This document shows, piece after piece, positions 17,686-25,755 of a stretch of 64,000 nucleotides of DNA. Numbering within the stretch: position 1 is the first letter of the stretch; the number at the start of each line of letters is the position of its first letter. A program made the position numbers and the translations under genes. The stretch is from Streptomyces shenzhenensis (GTDB taxonomy: Bacteria; Actinomycetota; Actinomycetes; Streptomycetales; Streptomycetaceae): NCBI RefSeq assembly GCF_003688995.1, contig NZ_PENI01000001.1:620001-684000 (forward strand), in the 5' to 3' direction. The notes under the pieces are model-generated. The model made no database searches, was not told the origin of the DNA, and saw only the letters and a list, made by a program, of their open reading frames with translations.

Positions 17686-19335
17686 TCAGGGCTTGTCGAC
17701 GCTCAGATGCTCGATGGCCGTCCTGGCCACCTCCCGGCCCCGGGCGGTGAAATCGCCCTTGCCCGGATAGCTGACGGTGAGCCGGTACATGTCCCCGGCC
17801 TGTGTCCGGTAGTAGAAGACCCGCACTTCGCGGGGGCTGGGACGCCGGCTGTCGGTGGTGGTGTACGTCACCGTGTTCTGGGCCGCAGGCCTGCCGTGAA
17901 ACTCGGCGTTGTCATCGGGAGACGTCCTCGGACCCTCGGGCATGGCGAGGCCGTAGTCGCCGTTGTCCTTGAACTTCTCGTTCTCGGCGTACATCTGGGA
18001 GGCCGCGGAGTCCTTGATCCGGCGCAGGGAGTCGTCGGACTTCCTGGACAGGTTCAGGCCGATCCAGATGGCGCCGCTCGGATCGGAGTACGTGACCCAG
18101 TCCTGGTCCGTGTCGCTCTTGTCCGGGTGGGCGGCCTCGTACGCCGCCGGAACCGCCAGCGTCGCGCCCAGTCCCTTGTCCGCCTTCGTCTCCCAGTCCC
18201 CCGGCAGGGAACCCGCGAACGGGTCGGCGAGCAGCAGGTACCCCGCCACCGCCGCGGCGGCCACGGCCGCGCCCAGCCCCCACCAGGTCCCGCGGCCCGG
18301 CCGGAAGCCGCGGCCGGCCGGGACGGCGGGTGACGACGGCCCGGCGGGCACCGGAGCCGGAGGGCGGGCGGCCGCCTCCAGCAGGGCGCGGACCCGGGCC
18401 GCGTCCGGGCGGTGCGCGGGGTCTTTCTGCAGCAACCCGTTGACGGCCTCGGCGAGCGGGCCGTGCGCGGCGGCGGGCGGGGCGGGGGTCGCGTTGAGGA
18501 CCGACTGGAGCGTGGCGGCCGTGTTGCTGCGGCGGAAGGGCGAGACGCCCTCCGTGGCCGCGTACAGGACCACGCCGAGTGACCACAGGTCCGAGGCGGG
18601 TCCTGGCCGTCTGCCCAGCACCCGTTCCGGCGCGATGTACTCGGGCGATCCGACGAAGCCGCCCGTGTCGGTCAGATTCGTCTCGCCCTCGATCTGCGCG
18701 ATGCCGAAGTCGGTGAGGACGACCCGGTCGTGCCGGCCGAGCAGGACGTTGTCGGGCTTGACGTCACGGTGCAGAACGCCGGCCGCGTGCGCGGCCTCCA
18801 GCGCGCCGAGCACCTGGAGGCCGACCCGGGCCGCCTCGCGCGTGTCCAGGGTGCCCTCCTGGAGGGCGCTGCCCAGCGAACGCCCCTGCACCAACTCCAT
18901 CACGATCCACGGCCGGCCGTCGACGACCGCCACGTCATGGACGTTCACCACCGCCGGGTGGTCGAGACGGGCCGCCGCGCGCGCCTCGCGCCGCATCCGC
19001 TCGAAGGCGTTCGCGCGTTCGTGCTCGGGAAAGTGGTCGGGAATCCGCGGCTCCTTCACCGCGACCTCGCGGTCCACCGTCTCGTCCTTGGCCCGCCACA
19101 CCGTGCCCATGCCGCCGTCGCCGAGCCGGGACAGCAGCCGGTAACGCCCGCCGATCAGACGCCCGGCGCCCGGGTCCGGCGCGGGCCGCGGGGACTCGGG
19201 CGGTGTCGGCACCGTTTGGGTCGGCATCGCGTACGGATTGTCCGGATGCGGCACGTGCGCGGGTGGGTTGGGCGGTCGCAGACCAAAACTCGTCGGCTCG
19301 CCGGTGCGGTGGTGGGCTCCCCCGTTGCTGCTCAT
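17686..19335 (-). CDS. Membrane Ser/Thr protein kinase (PknB-like)
   Basis: About 549 residues. A Pro-rich N-terminal tail (about 1-55) leads into a complete kinase domain at about 60-320: glycine loop LGDGGMGTVW, EVAVKEPRI, HRDVKPDNVL, TDFGIAQ, and activation loop ending GFVGSPEYIAPE. A Pro/Ala linker and one transmembrane segment (AAVAAAAVAGYLLLAD, about 356-372) follow, then an external domain of about 170 residues with LGATLAVPAAY and VRVFYYRTQAGDMYRL. ATG 19335 is chosen for a weak GGA. ATG 19347 is possible. The external domain shares short motifs with three neighbouring kinases, implying related sensor inputs. Confidence 0.93.
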   Translation of the reverse strand: MSSNGGAHHRTGEPTSFGLRPPNPPAHVPHPDNPYAMPTQTVPTPPESPRPAPDPGAGRLIGGRYRLLSRLGDGGMGTVWRAKDETVDREVAVKEPRIPDHFPEHERANAFERMRREARAAARLDHPAVVNVHDVAVVDGRPWIVMELVQGRSLGSALQEGTLDTREAARVGLQVLGALEAAHAAGVLHRDVKPDNVLLGRHDRVVLTDFGIAQIEGETNLTDTGGFVGSPEYIAPERVLGRRPGPASDLWSLGVVLYAATEGVSPFRRSNTAATLQSVLNATPAPPAAAHGPLAEAVNGLLQKDPAHRPDAARVRALLEAAARPPAPVPAGPSSPAVPAGRGFRPGRGTWWGLGAAVAAAAVAGYLLLADPFAGSLPGDWETKADKGLGATLAVPAAYEAAHPDKSDTDQDWVTYSDPSGAIWIGLNLSRKSDDSLRRIKDSAASQMYAENEKFKDNGDYGLAMPEGPRTSPDDNAEFHGRPAAQNTVTYTTTDSRRPSPREVRVFYYRTQAGDMYRLTVSYPGKGDFTARGREVARTAIEHLSVDKP

Positions 19336-19478
19336 GCGTCCATCCATATCGCGCCATGCGCCGACACAGCCACACTCGGTGCGAACCGGTCACAGACCCG
19401 TGACCCGGCCGGATCCACGTACCCGTCCCGGGGGTGCGCGAAGTACGGCGAGCGGAGCGCAGGAGGCGGGGCGCGTCG

Positions 19479-21107
19479 TCAGTGCCGCAGGAACGTGCCG
19501 AGTGCCACGTCGAAGTGTTCCCGGGCCTCCCGGGCCATCCCCACCGGCGCCGACACCCATACGTCGTACAGCCGCCCGTCCTCCTCCCAGCACAGGTCGT
19601 AGGTGTGCCGGGGTCCCTCCACCGCGCTGAAGCCGCTCCAGCTGAACTCCCAGAGCGCGGCGGGTCGTCCGCGGTGCGTGGCCTCGGTGACCCGGCCGTC
19701 GCGGTACCCGGGGTTGGTGCGCGGGCCCTCGGCCGCCGCCCGGCGCATCACCCCGAGCGGGCCGCCAGGTCCGGGTGCGGTGACCTTGATGCCGAGCCGG
19801 AAGGTCTCCCCCGGCGACAGATAGAAGACGCGCTCGCCCTGCGGCTCGCGGGTGAAGCCCGCGGGCACGGCGAGAGAGAAGCCCGCCGGGTCCCGGGCGG
19901 TGCGATAGCCCGAGGGTGCCGGGCGGGTGCCGGAGGCGGGGGCGGTGGACGCGGTGGGCGACGGGACCGTGCTCGCCGGCCCGCCCGGCGCGGGACTCGT
20001 CGACGTGCCGGGCGCCCGACTCGCCGACGTGCCCGGTGCCGGGCTCGTCGGTGCGCCGCCGCCGTCCCCGTCGCGGTTGATCAGCAGCGCCGCAGCCGAG
20101 ATGCCCGCCCCGGCCGTCGCCGCGACCAGCAGCACCGTCACCAGCACGGCCCGCCGGGACGGCCGTGACGACCGCCGGGCGGCCGGCACCGGCCGCGGCA
20201 CGTCCCGCTGGGTCGGCGTGTACGGTGCGGCCGGCCGTGACACGCCGGCCGGCTGCGGCGTACGGCCGGTGTCCAGGAACGCGCGCAGCATCCGCTCCGC
20301 CTCGGCCGCCCCCAGCCGCCGGTCCGGATCCCGTTCCAGCAGGCCCCGGACGACCGGCAGCAGCGGCTCGGCCTGGACGGGCGGCCGGATCTCGGCGGCG
20401 ACGACGGCGTGCAGGATGCCGCCGAGCGAGTCGCGCCGGAACGGCGACTCACCGCTGAGCGCCGCGCACAGCAGCGCACCGAGCGACCACAGATCGGACT
20501 CGGGCCCGGTCCGGGTCCCGGACATCCGCTCGGGCGCGGTGTATTCGGGCGAGCCGACGAAGGAGCCGGTCTCGGTGAGCGTGGTGGCGCCCTCGACCTG
20601 CGCGATGCCGAAGTCGGTGAGGACGACCCGGTCGGTACCGGACTCGATCAGGACGTTGGCGGGTTTGATGTCCCGGTGCAGGACACCGGCCTCGTGCGCG
20701 GTGCGCAGCGCGCCGAGCAGGGCGATGCCGATGCGGGCTGCCTCGGCGGCGCCGACCGGTCCGCGCTCCGCGATCCGGTCGGCGAGCGAGCGGCCGTCGA
20801 TCAGCTCCATGACGATGCAGGAGCGTTCGTCGTGCTCCACGACGTCGTGCACGACGATGATGTGCGGATGGTGCAGCTGGGCCACCGCACGGGCCTCCCG
20901 CAGGGTGCGGTCGCGCTGCTGCCGGGCGTCGTCGTCCGGGAGGGAGCCGTCCTGGGTGAGTTCCTTGACCGCCACCCGGCGCCCCAGCAACTGGTCGGCC
21001 GCCCGCCACACGACGCCCATCCCGCCGCGCCCGAGCCGGGCCTCCAGGCGGTAACGGCCCGCGATCACACGGAAGGCGTCCCCCTCGGTCCCCATGGGGC
21101 CCATCAT
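19479..21107 (-). CDS. Membrane Ser/Thr protein kinase (PknB-like)
   Basis: This 542-residue protein has a kinase domain at about 14-275 with LGRGGMGVVW, VAVKELTQD, HRDIKPANVLIES, TDFGIAQ and SFVGSPEYTAPE, all catalytic residues present. A basic juxtamembrane stretch is followed by one transmembrane segment (RAVLVTVLLVAATAGAGISAA, about 325-345), then a Thr/Ser/Pro-rich linker with SPAPGTS-type repeats and an external domain (about 410-542) opening with DPAGFSLAVPAGFTRE and containing ALWEFSWSGF. These two motifs recur in the neighbouring kinases. Substrates are unknown. Phosphorylation of the cluster members by each other is plausible but not shown. Confidence 0.93.
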   Translation of the reverse strand: MMGPMGTEGDAFRVIAGRYRLEARLGRGGMGVVWRAADQLLGRRVAVKELTQDGSLPDDDARQQRDRTLREARAVAQLHHPHIIVVHDVVEHDERSCIVMELIDGRSLADRIAERGPVGAAEAARIGIALLGALRTAHEAGVLHRDIKPANVLIESGTDRVVLTDFGIAQVEGATTLTETGSFVGSPEYTAPERMSGTRTGPESDLWSLGALLCAALSGESPFRRDSLGGILHAVVAAEIRPPVQAEPLLPVVRGLLERDPDRRLGAAEAERMLRAFLDTGRTPQPAGVSRPAAPYTPTQRDVPRPVPAARRSSRPSRRAVLVTVLLVAATAGAGISAAALLINRDGDGGGAPTSPAPGTSASRAPGTSTSPAPGGPASTVPSPTASTAPASGTRPAPSGYRTARDPAGFSLAVPAGFTREPQGERVFYLSPGETFRLGIKVTAPGPGGPLGVMRRAAAEGPRTNPGYRDGRVTEATHRGRPAALWEFSWSGFSAVEGPRHTYDLCWEEDGRLYDVWVSAPVGMAREAREHFDVALGTFLRH

Positions 21108-21153
21108 GCCGCACCGGACCCTTCCCTTCCGGGGCGCCGACCGGCCAAGCGTG

Positions 21154-22818
21154 TCAGCCCTCCGGCGGCTGCCAGCTCTGCAGCACCCAGGTGAACTGCC
21201 TGCTCGTCGTCGCCCAGTCCGCTGCGGGCGACGACATGTAGATCGCGTACTCGGCGCCGTTACGGCCGATGTACGTCTCCTCGATGGCGTGGCGCGGCCC
21301 TGGGACGTACGGCGGGTCCTTCTTCAGCGCGGTCCAGGTGTACTCCCACAGCGCGCCCTGGCGGTCGCGGTAGGTGTTCTCCTTCATCGTCACGCGCTCG
21401 TAGTCGACCAGCCGCTGCAACTGCTGTTCCAGGTCCTGCTGGTGCTGGAACGGGTCGGCGAAGTCCGGTGAGCCGTCGATGGAGACACGGACGAAGTGCA
21501 GGCCGCCGTCGGGCGTGTAGTCGACCTGCTTGAGGTCGCCCTCCATGCCGTACACCTGCCGTTTCCAGTCCTTCGGCAGGGACAGGGTGAAGCCCAGCGG
21601 GTCGTTGACGGTCTGCCAGTCGGCGGGGAGGGTCGCGTCCTCCGTGGGCGTGACGCTGGGGGTGGCGGTGGGAGTGGCGGTGGCCGAGTCCGTGGGGTCG
21701 GGGGTGGTCACGGTCGCGCCGTCGTTGTGCCGCCCGGTGCCCCACTGCTGCAGTGCCACCGCGGCGGCGCCGCCCGCGAGCGCGGCCACGACGACCACGA
21801 GCGCGAGGGTACGCAGCCGGCGGCGCGGGGGACGGGCGGGCGGCACGGCCGGCGTCGGCACCGTGGGCCCCGTGAGCGGCGGGGTCGCCGGGTCCGTCCC
21901 GTACGGGGCCCCGGTGGCGGAGCCGTACTCGATGTGCTCCGGCGGGTGGGACGCCACGTTCCGCGTCGGCACGAACGCCTGCGCCGCGCCGGGCCGCCGT
22001 CCCTCCGCCGCCTCGGCGAGCATCTGCTCCGCCGCCGCGGCGTCCGGCCGGTCCTCCGGGTCCTTGCGCAGCAGGGCGGTGATGACGGGGCCGAGCGGAC
22101 CCGCGTACCGGGGTTCGGCGGCCTCGTCCTCGACGACCGCCTGCATGGTGCTCAGCGGTGAGGTGCGGCGGAACGGCGACCGGCCCTCCACCGCCGTGTA
22201 CAGCGTGGCGCCCAGCGCCCACAGGTCGGAGGCGGGGCCCGGGTCGTGGCCGCGCACCCGTTCCGGGGCGAGATAGTCGACCGAGCCGACGACCTCTCCG
22301 GTGCGGGTGATGGTGGAGTCGCCCTCGATCTGGGCGATGCCGAAGTCGGTGAGCAGGACCCGGTTGTCCCGCCCGAGCAGCACGTTGCCCGGCTTGACGT
22401 CGCGGTGCAGGACGCCGGCGGCGTGCGCGGCGCGCAGCGCCCGCAGCACCCACAGCCCGATGCGTGCGGCCTCCTGCGGCTCGACCCGGTCCCGCTCCTT
22501 GACCGTGTCGGCCAGCGAGCTGCCCTCGACCAGCTCCATCACGATCCACGGGCGGCCGTCGTGTTCCAGTACGTCGTGCACGGTGACGACGGCGGAGTGG
22601 TTGATGCGGGCCGCCGCACGGGCCTCGGCCCGGGTGCGGGCGAGCAGGACGGCCTGGTCGCTGTCGGACACGTAGAGCGCGGCGGTCAACTCCTTGATGG
22701 CGACCGACCGGTGCAGCACCTCGTCGTGCGCGCGCCACACCCGGCCCATGCCCCCGCTGCCGATGGAGTCGACGAGCCGGTAGCGGCCCGCTATGAGCAG
22801 GCCCTGCATCTGATTCAC
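21154..22818 (-). CDS. Membrane Ser/Thr protein kinase (PknB-like)
   Basis: About 554 residues. The kinase domain (about 8-270) has IGSGGMGRVW, VAIKELTA, HRDVKPGNVLLG, TDFGIAQ and EVVGSVDYLAPE. A transmembrane helix lies at about 345-365 (LRTLALVVVVAALAGGAAAVAL), then a Thr-rich linker and an external domain with DPLGFTLSLPKDWKRQ and ALWEYTWTAL. GTG at 22818 (VNQMQGLLIAGRYRL) is preferred because GCGGGGCAAC precedes it. ATG at 22809 is the alternative. The much longer open frame upstream of this has no kinase-like content and is not taken as coding. Confidence 0.92.
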   Translation of the reverse strand: MNQMQGLLIAGRYRLVDSIGSGGMGRVWRAHDEVLHRSVAIKELTAALYVSDSDQAVLLARTRAEARAAARINHSAVVTVHDVLEHDGRPWIVMELVEGSSLADTVKERDRVEPQEAARIGLWVLRALRAAHAAGVLHRDVKPGNVLLGRDNRVLLTDFGIAQIEGDSTITRTGEVVGSVDYLAPERVRGHDPGPASDLWALGATLYTAVEGRSPFRRTSPLSTMQAVVEDEAAEPRYAGPLGPVITALLRKDPEDRPDAAAAEQMLAEAAEGRRPGAAQAFVPTRNVASHPPEHIEYGSATGAPYGTDPATPPLTGPTVPTPAVPPARPPRRRLRTLALVVVVAALAGGAAAVALQQWGTGRHNDGATVTTPDPTDSATATPTATPSVTPTEDATLPADWQTVNDPLGFTLSLPKDWKRQVYGMEGDLKQVDYTPDGGLHFVRVSIDGSPDFADPFQHQQDLEQQLQRLVDYERVTMKENTYRDRQGALWEYTWTALKKDPPYVPGPRHAIEETYIGRNGAEYAIYMSSPAADWATTSRQFTWVLQSWQPPEG

Positions 22819-22952
22819 GTTGCCCCGCAATGTTCTTGACAGGGTCAGCGTAGGGACCGTCAGTCGCTCATGGAACCGAAGGGGTGCCAAGGAGACCGCA
22901 CTGTGACGGTTTTCGCTTCCGCAAGCCGACGGGAACCGAATGCGGCGGGGCG

Positions 22953-25589
22953 TCAGCGGGTGAATCGGTACGTCTGCGACGCCTGCTCGTACAGCCGTGT
23001 CACCTCGTCCCGTTCGGCCTCCGGGCCACGCACCTGCACCACGTGGTAGCGGCCGTCGAGGAGCATTGCGATGTTGCGGACGAACAGATCGCGCCCCTGG
23101 TCGTCGGTCCAGGTGAACTGCCCCTCCGCCATGGTCCGGCCGCCCACCTCGATGGTCCGCAGCCCGGTGGCGGTGGCCCAGCTGGAGTCGCGGTAGGGCT
23201 GCAACTCGCTCTCCCTGTCCCGCTGGTACGCCATGGGATCGCTGCCGTACTTGGCCGCGCCGTCCCGGCCCGGTACGACGATGAGCTGGAAGCCGCCGTG
23301 TGTGTAGAGCACCTGTCCGAGGCCGTTGCGGGGGGTGCGGTCCCAGCCCTTGGCGACGGCGATCCGGAAACCCTCGGGGTCCTTGCTCAGGGTGAAGCCG
23401 TCGGCGACGGCGGGTCCTTCGGTGGTCTGCGTCTCGGTGGAGGGCGCCGACGAGGACTCCTCGGAGGCGCCCGCCGAGGGCGTGGTGCTCGCCTTGTCCG
23501 AGGGCGCGGGCACCTGGCTCACCTGGCCGGCGGCCCCGGTCCGCTCGCCGCCCGCCGCGTCGGTGCTGTCCGCCTTCGGCAGGAACAGCATCGCGTACGC
23601 GATCGCGCCCGCCATCAGGAGCAGGACCAGCAGGAGCAGGGTGCGGCCCAGGCGGCGCGGGGAGGCGGTCTCCTGCCGGGCCCGCTTGTGCCGCCCGTGC
23701 GCGCTGTTCGCGGGCAGTCCTGCGCGCCGTCTGCGCACCAGTTCGCCGCGGCGCCGCACGATCGGCAGCCGCTTCGGGTCGGTGGGCGGCGCGGCGACCA
23801 CATGTGTGCCGGCGTCCGGCTCGGGCGCGGACCGCACCAGGGAGCGCAGCCAGCCACGCAGCTCCTCGAAGTCCGGCCGTTCGGTGGGGTCCTGCCGCAG
23901 CAGCGACTCGACGACCGGGCGCAGCGGCCCGCACTCCTCAGCGAAGGCGGGCGGCTCCGCGCACACCAGCTGGACCAGTTCGGCCGTCGACTCCTCCGGG
24001 TACGGCGCGTGTCCCTGTACGGCCCTGAAGAGCAGCGCGCCGAGCGCCCACAGGTCGGTCGCGGGACCGATCGGGGCGGCCAGCTGCCAGTTCTCGTGCA
24101 CCGGCCCGGCCTGCTCGGGTGCCCAGCGCTCGGTCACCGGTCCCACCACGGTCATCCGCACCTGCCGTGCCCGCTCCGCGGCAAGCGCGGTGGCGGGGCC
24201 CCGCCGGGCGGGGGCGCCGGCGGCCGGCTCACCCCAGCGGGCGGGCGGCAGCGGGGAGTCGGCCGGGGGCAGCGCACCGGCGGGCGGCAGCGGTGCACGA
24301 CCGCCCGGCGAGGGCGCGCCGACGGCCGGGAGCGACCGTCCGTCCGCGGCGCCGGCCGGCGGCAGGGCGGGGGCCGGGCCGCCCTCCGCACCGGGAGCGT
24401 ACGGGGTCGCGCGGGTGGCGCCGCCCGGCGGGAGCGCCGTCCGCTGCCGGTCCTCGCCCGGGGTGTTCCGGGGGGACGCCCCGTGCCACGGGGTGGCGCG
24501 CACGCCGTAGGGGTCGGCTATCTGACCGGGGGGTGCGCCGCCAGGGCGCTGCTCCGCGCCCTGGCCGTGGGCGTACGGCACCGGGGCGAAGCCGTTGGCC
24601 CGGGCGGCGGCGCCGGGGTCGCCCTCGACGGGCGGCTGGGCGCCGGGCAGCGCGGCCCGCCCGTTCTGCTGTGTCTCCTGCACCCGGGCGGCGGCGCGGG
24701 CGCCCGCCCGGTACGCGGCGATCGCCCCCGCGCGGGCGGCCCGGATGTCCCCGCCGCTCTCCAGCGCGGGGCGGCCCGGCGCGCCCTGGGTCCCGGCCCC
24801 GTCCGCCCCGCCCGTGGCCCGCGCCTGGATCGCGGCACGCCGTGCGGACTCGGGATCCGCACTCCCCGGCGCGCCGCCGACGGCGCCGCCGGACGGGCCG
24901 GGTGCCTCGGGCCCGCCCGGACCGCCGGGCCCGGCGAGCCCCTGCGGACCGGCGCCCTCCGGCTCCTCCGGAGCCGGTACCGGGTCGTAGCCGGACAGTG
25001 CCTCCTCGGCCGCGCCGACCGCGAGGCCGCTCAGCATCACGCGGCCGTCGTCGCAGACGAGGACCGTACGGGCGGTGATGTTGCGGTGCACCCAGCCGTG
25101 CGCGTGCAGCACCCGCAGCGCCATCAGGACGTCGGAGGCGACCTCGGCGGCCCGGTACGGCGTCAGCGGTTGCTCGGCCAGCAGCGCGGACAACGGGCGC
25201 GCCGCCACGCACTCGCTGACGATCCACAGCGAGCCGCCCTCGGCGAACACGTCGAAGACCTGGTCGAGCCGCGGGTGGTCGGGGACGCGGGCGGCGGCCT
25301 GCGCCGCCTCGACGGCGCGCCGCACCGCCGGATCCGTGGGCCGCCGCGTCGCCGCCCGGCCCGCCGGGGGCCGCCGGGAGCCGCGGTCACGGGCGGTGAA
25401 ACCGTCGGGCAGCCCGTCCGCGTCGAGCACCTCCGCCTCGACGACCTCGGGCAACGGCACCTGCCGGACCAGGACTTCCTGCCCGCTGTAGGTGTCGAAG
25501 GCACGGGTCTCGGTGAGTTCGTACTCGTCGGAGGGCGGCAGCGGCAGCCGGTAGCGGTCGGCCAGCACCCGACCCGCATAGTCGTCCAC
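22953..25589 (-). CDS. Membrane pseudokinase with ~280-residue insertion in activation segment
   Basis: This 878-residue protein starts at GTG 25589, preceded by GGGGGAGG. The kinase-like N-lobe lacks a glycine loop. The VAIK Lys is Arg (VLVRQVP, R42), HRD is HRN (WVHRNITARTVLV, about 168-170) and DFG is SGL (VMLSGLAVG, about 187-189), so phosphotransfer is not expected. Between the DFG position (188) and WAPEQ (about 490) lies a very long Ala/Gly/Pro-rich low-complexity stretch. The C-lobe resumes with ATDLWALGALLF. A transmembrane segment (LLLLVLLLMAGAIAYAMLFL) precedes an external domain with DPEGFRIAVAKGWDR, as in the neighbours. Probably a scaffold or regulator for the adjacent active kinases. 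Confidence 0.9.
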   Translation of the reverse strand: MDDYAGRVLADRYRLPLPPSDEYELTETRAFDTYSGQEVLVRQVPLPEVVEAEVLDADGLPDGFTARDRGSRRPPAGRAATRRPTDPAVRRAVEAAQAAARVPDHPRLDQVFDVFAEGGSLWIVSECVAARPLSALLAEQPLTPYRAAEVASDVLMALRVLHAHGWVHRNITARTVLVCDDGRVMLSGLAVGAAEEALSGYDPVPAPEEPEGAGPQGLAGPGGPGGPEAPGPSGGAVGGAPGSADPESARRAAIQARATGGADGAGTQGAPGRPALESGGDIRAARAGAIAAYRAGARAAARVQETQQNGRAALPGAQPPVEGDPGAAARANGFAPVPYAHGQGAEQRPGGAPPGQIADPYGVRATPWHGASPRNTPGEDRQRTALPPGGATRATPYAPGAEGGPAPALPPAGAADGRSLPAVGAPSPGGRAPLPPAGALPPADSPLPPARWGEPAAGAPARRGPATALAAERARQVRMTVVGPVTERWAPEQAGPVHENWQLAAPIGPATDLWALGALLFRAVQGHAPYPEESTAELVQLVCAEPPAFAEECGPLRPVVESLLRQDPTERPDFEELRGWLRSLVRSAPEPDAGTHVVAAPPTDPKRLPIVRRRGELVRRRRAGLPANSAHGRHKRARQETASPRRLGRTLLLLVLLLMAGAIAYAMLFLPKADSTDAAGGERTGAAGQVSQVPAPSDKASTTPSAGASEESSSAPSTETQTTEGPAVADGFTLSKDPEGFRIAVAKGWDRTPRNGLGQVLYTHGGFQLIVVPGRDGAAKYGSDPMAYQRDRESELQPYRDSSWATATGLRTIEVGGRTMAEGQFTWTDDQGRDLFVRNIAMLLDGRYHVVQVRGPEAERDEVTRLYEQASQTYRFTR

Positions 25590-25755
25590 GTTGCCTCCCC
25601 CGGCTGCCCTGTCGGTCAATTCCGTTCGCCTTACGGCCCGTTCGGTATGCGTTCCCGGATGCGTACGGTCCGCAACCACTCACGATACGTGCCGGAGGCA
25701 ACCCGCATTGAGGGCTTGACCGGATTGTCACGCCCCAAAACCCGGACCGCTCACC

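Noticed and set aside
22819..23934. Upstream extension of the kinase gene at 21154-22818.
   Set aside because: The extra frame is antisense to part of the pseudokinase region and carries no kinase or signal motif. The GTG at 22818 with a ribosome site fits the family start.
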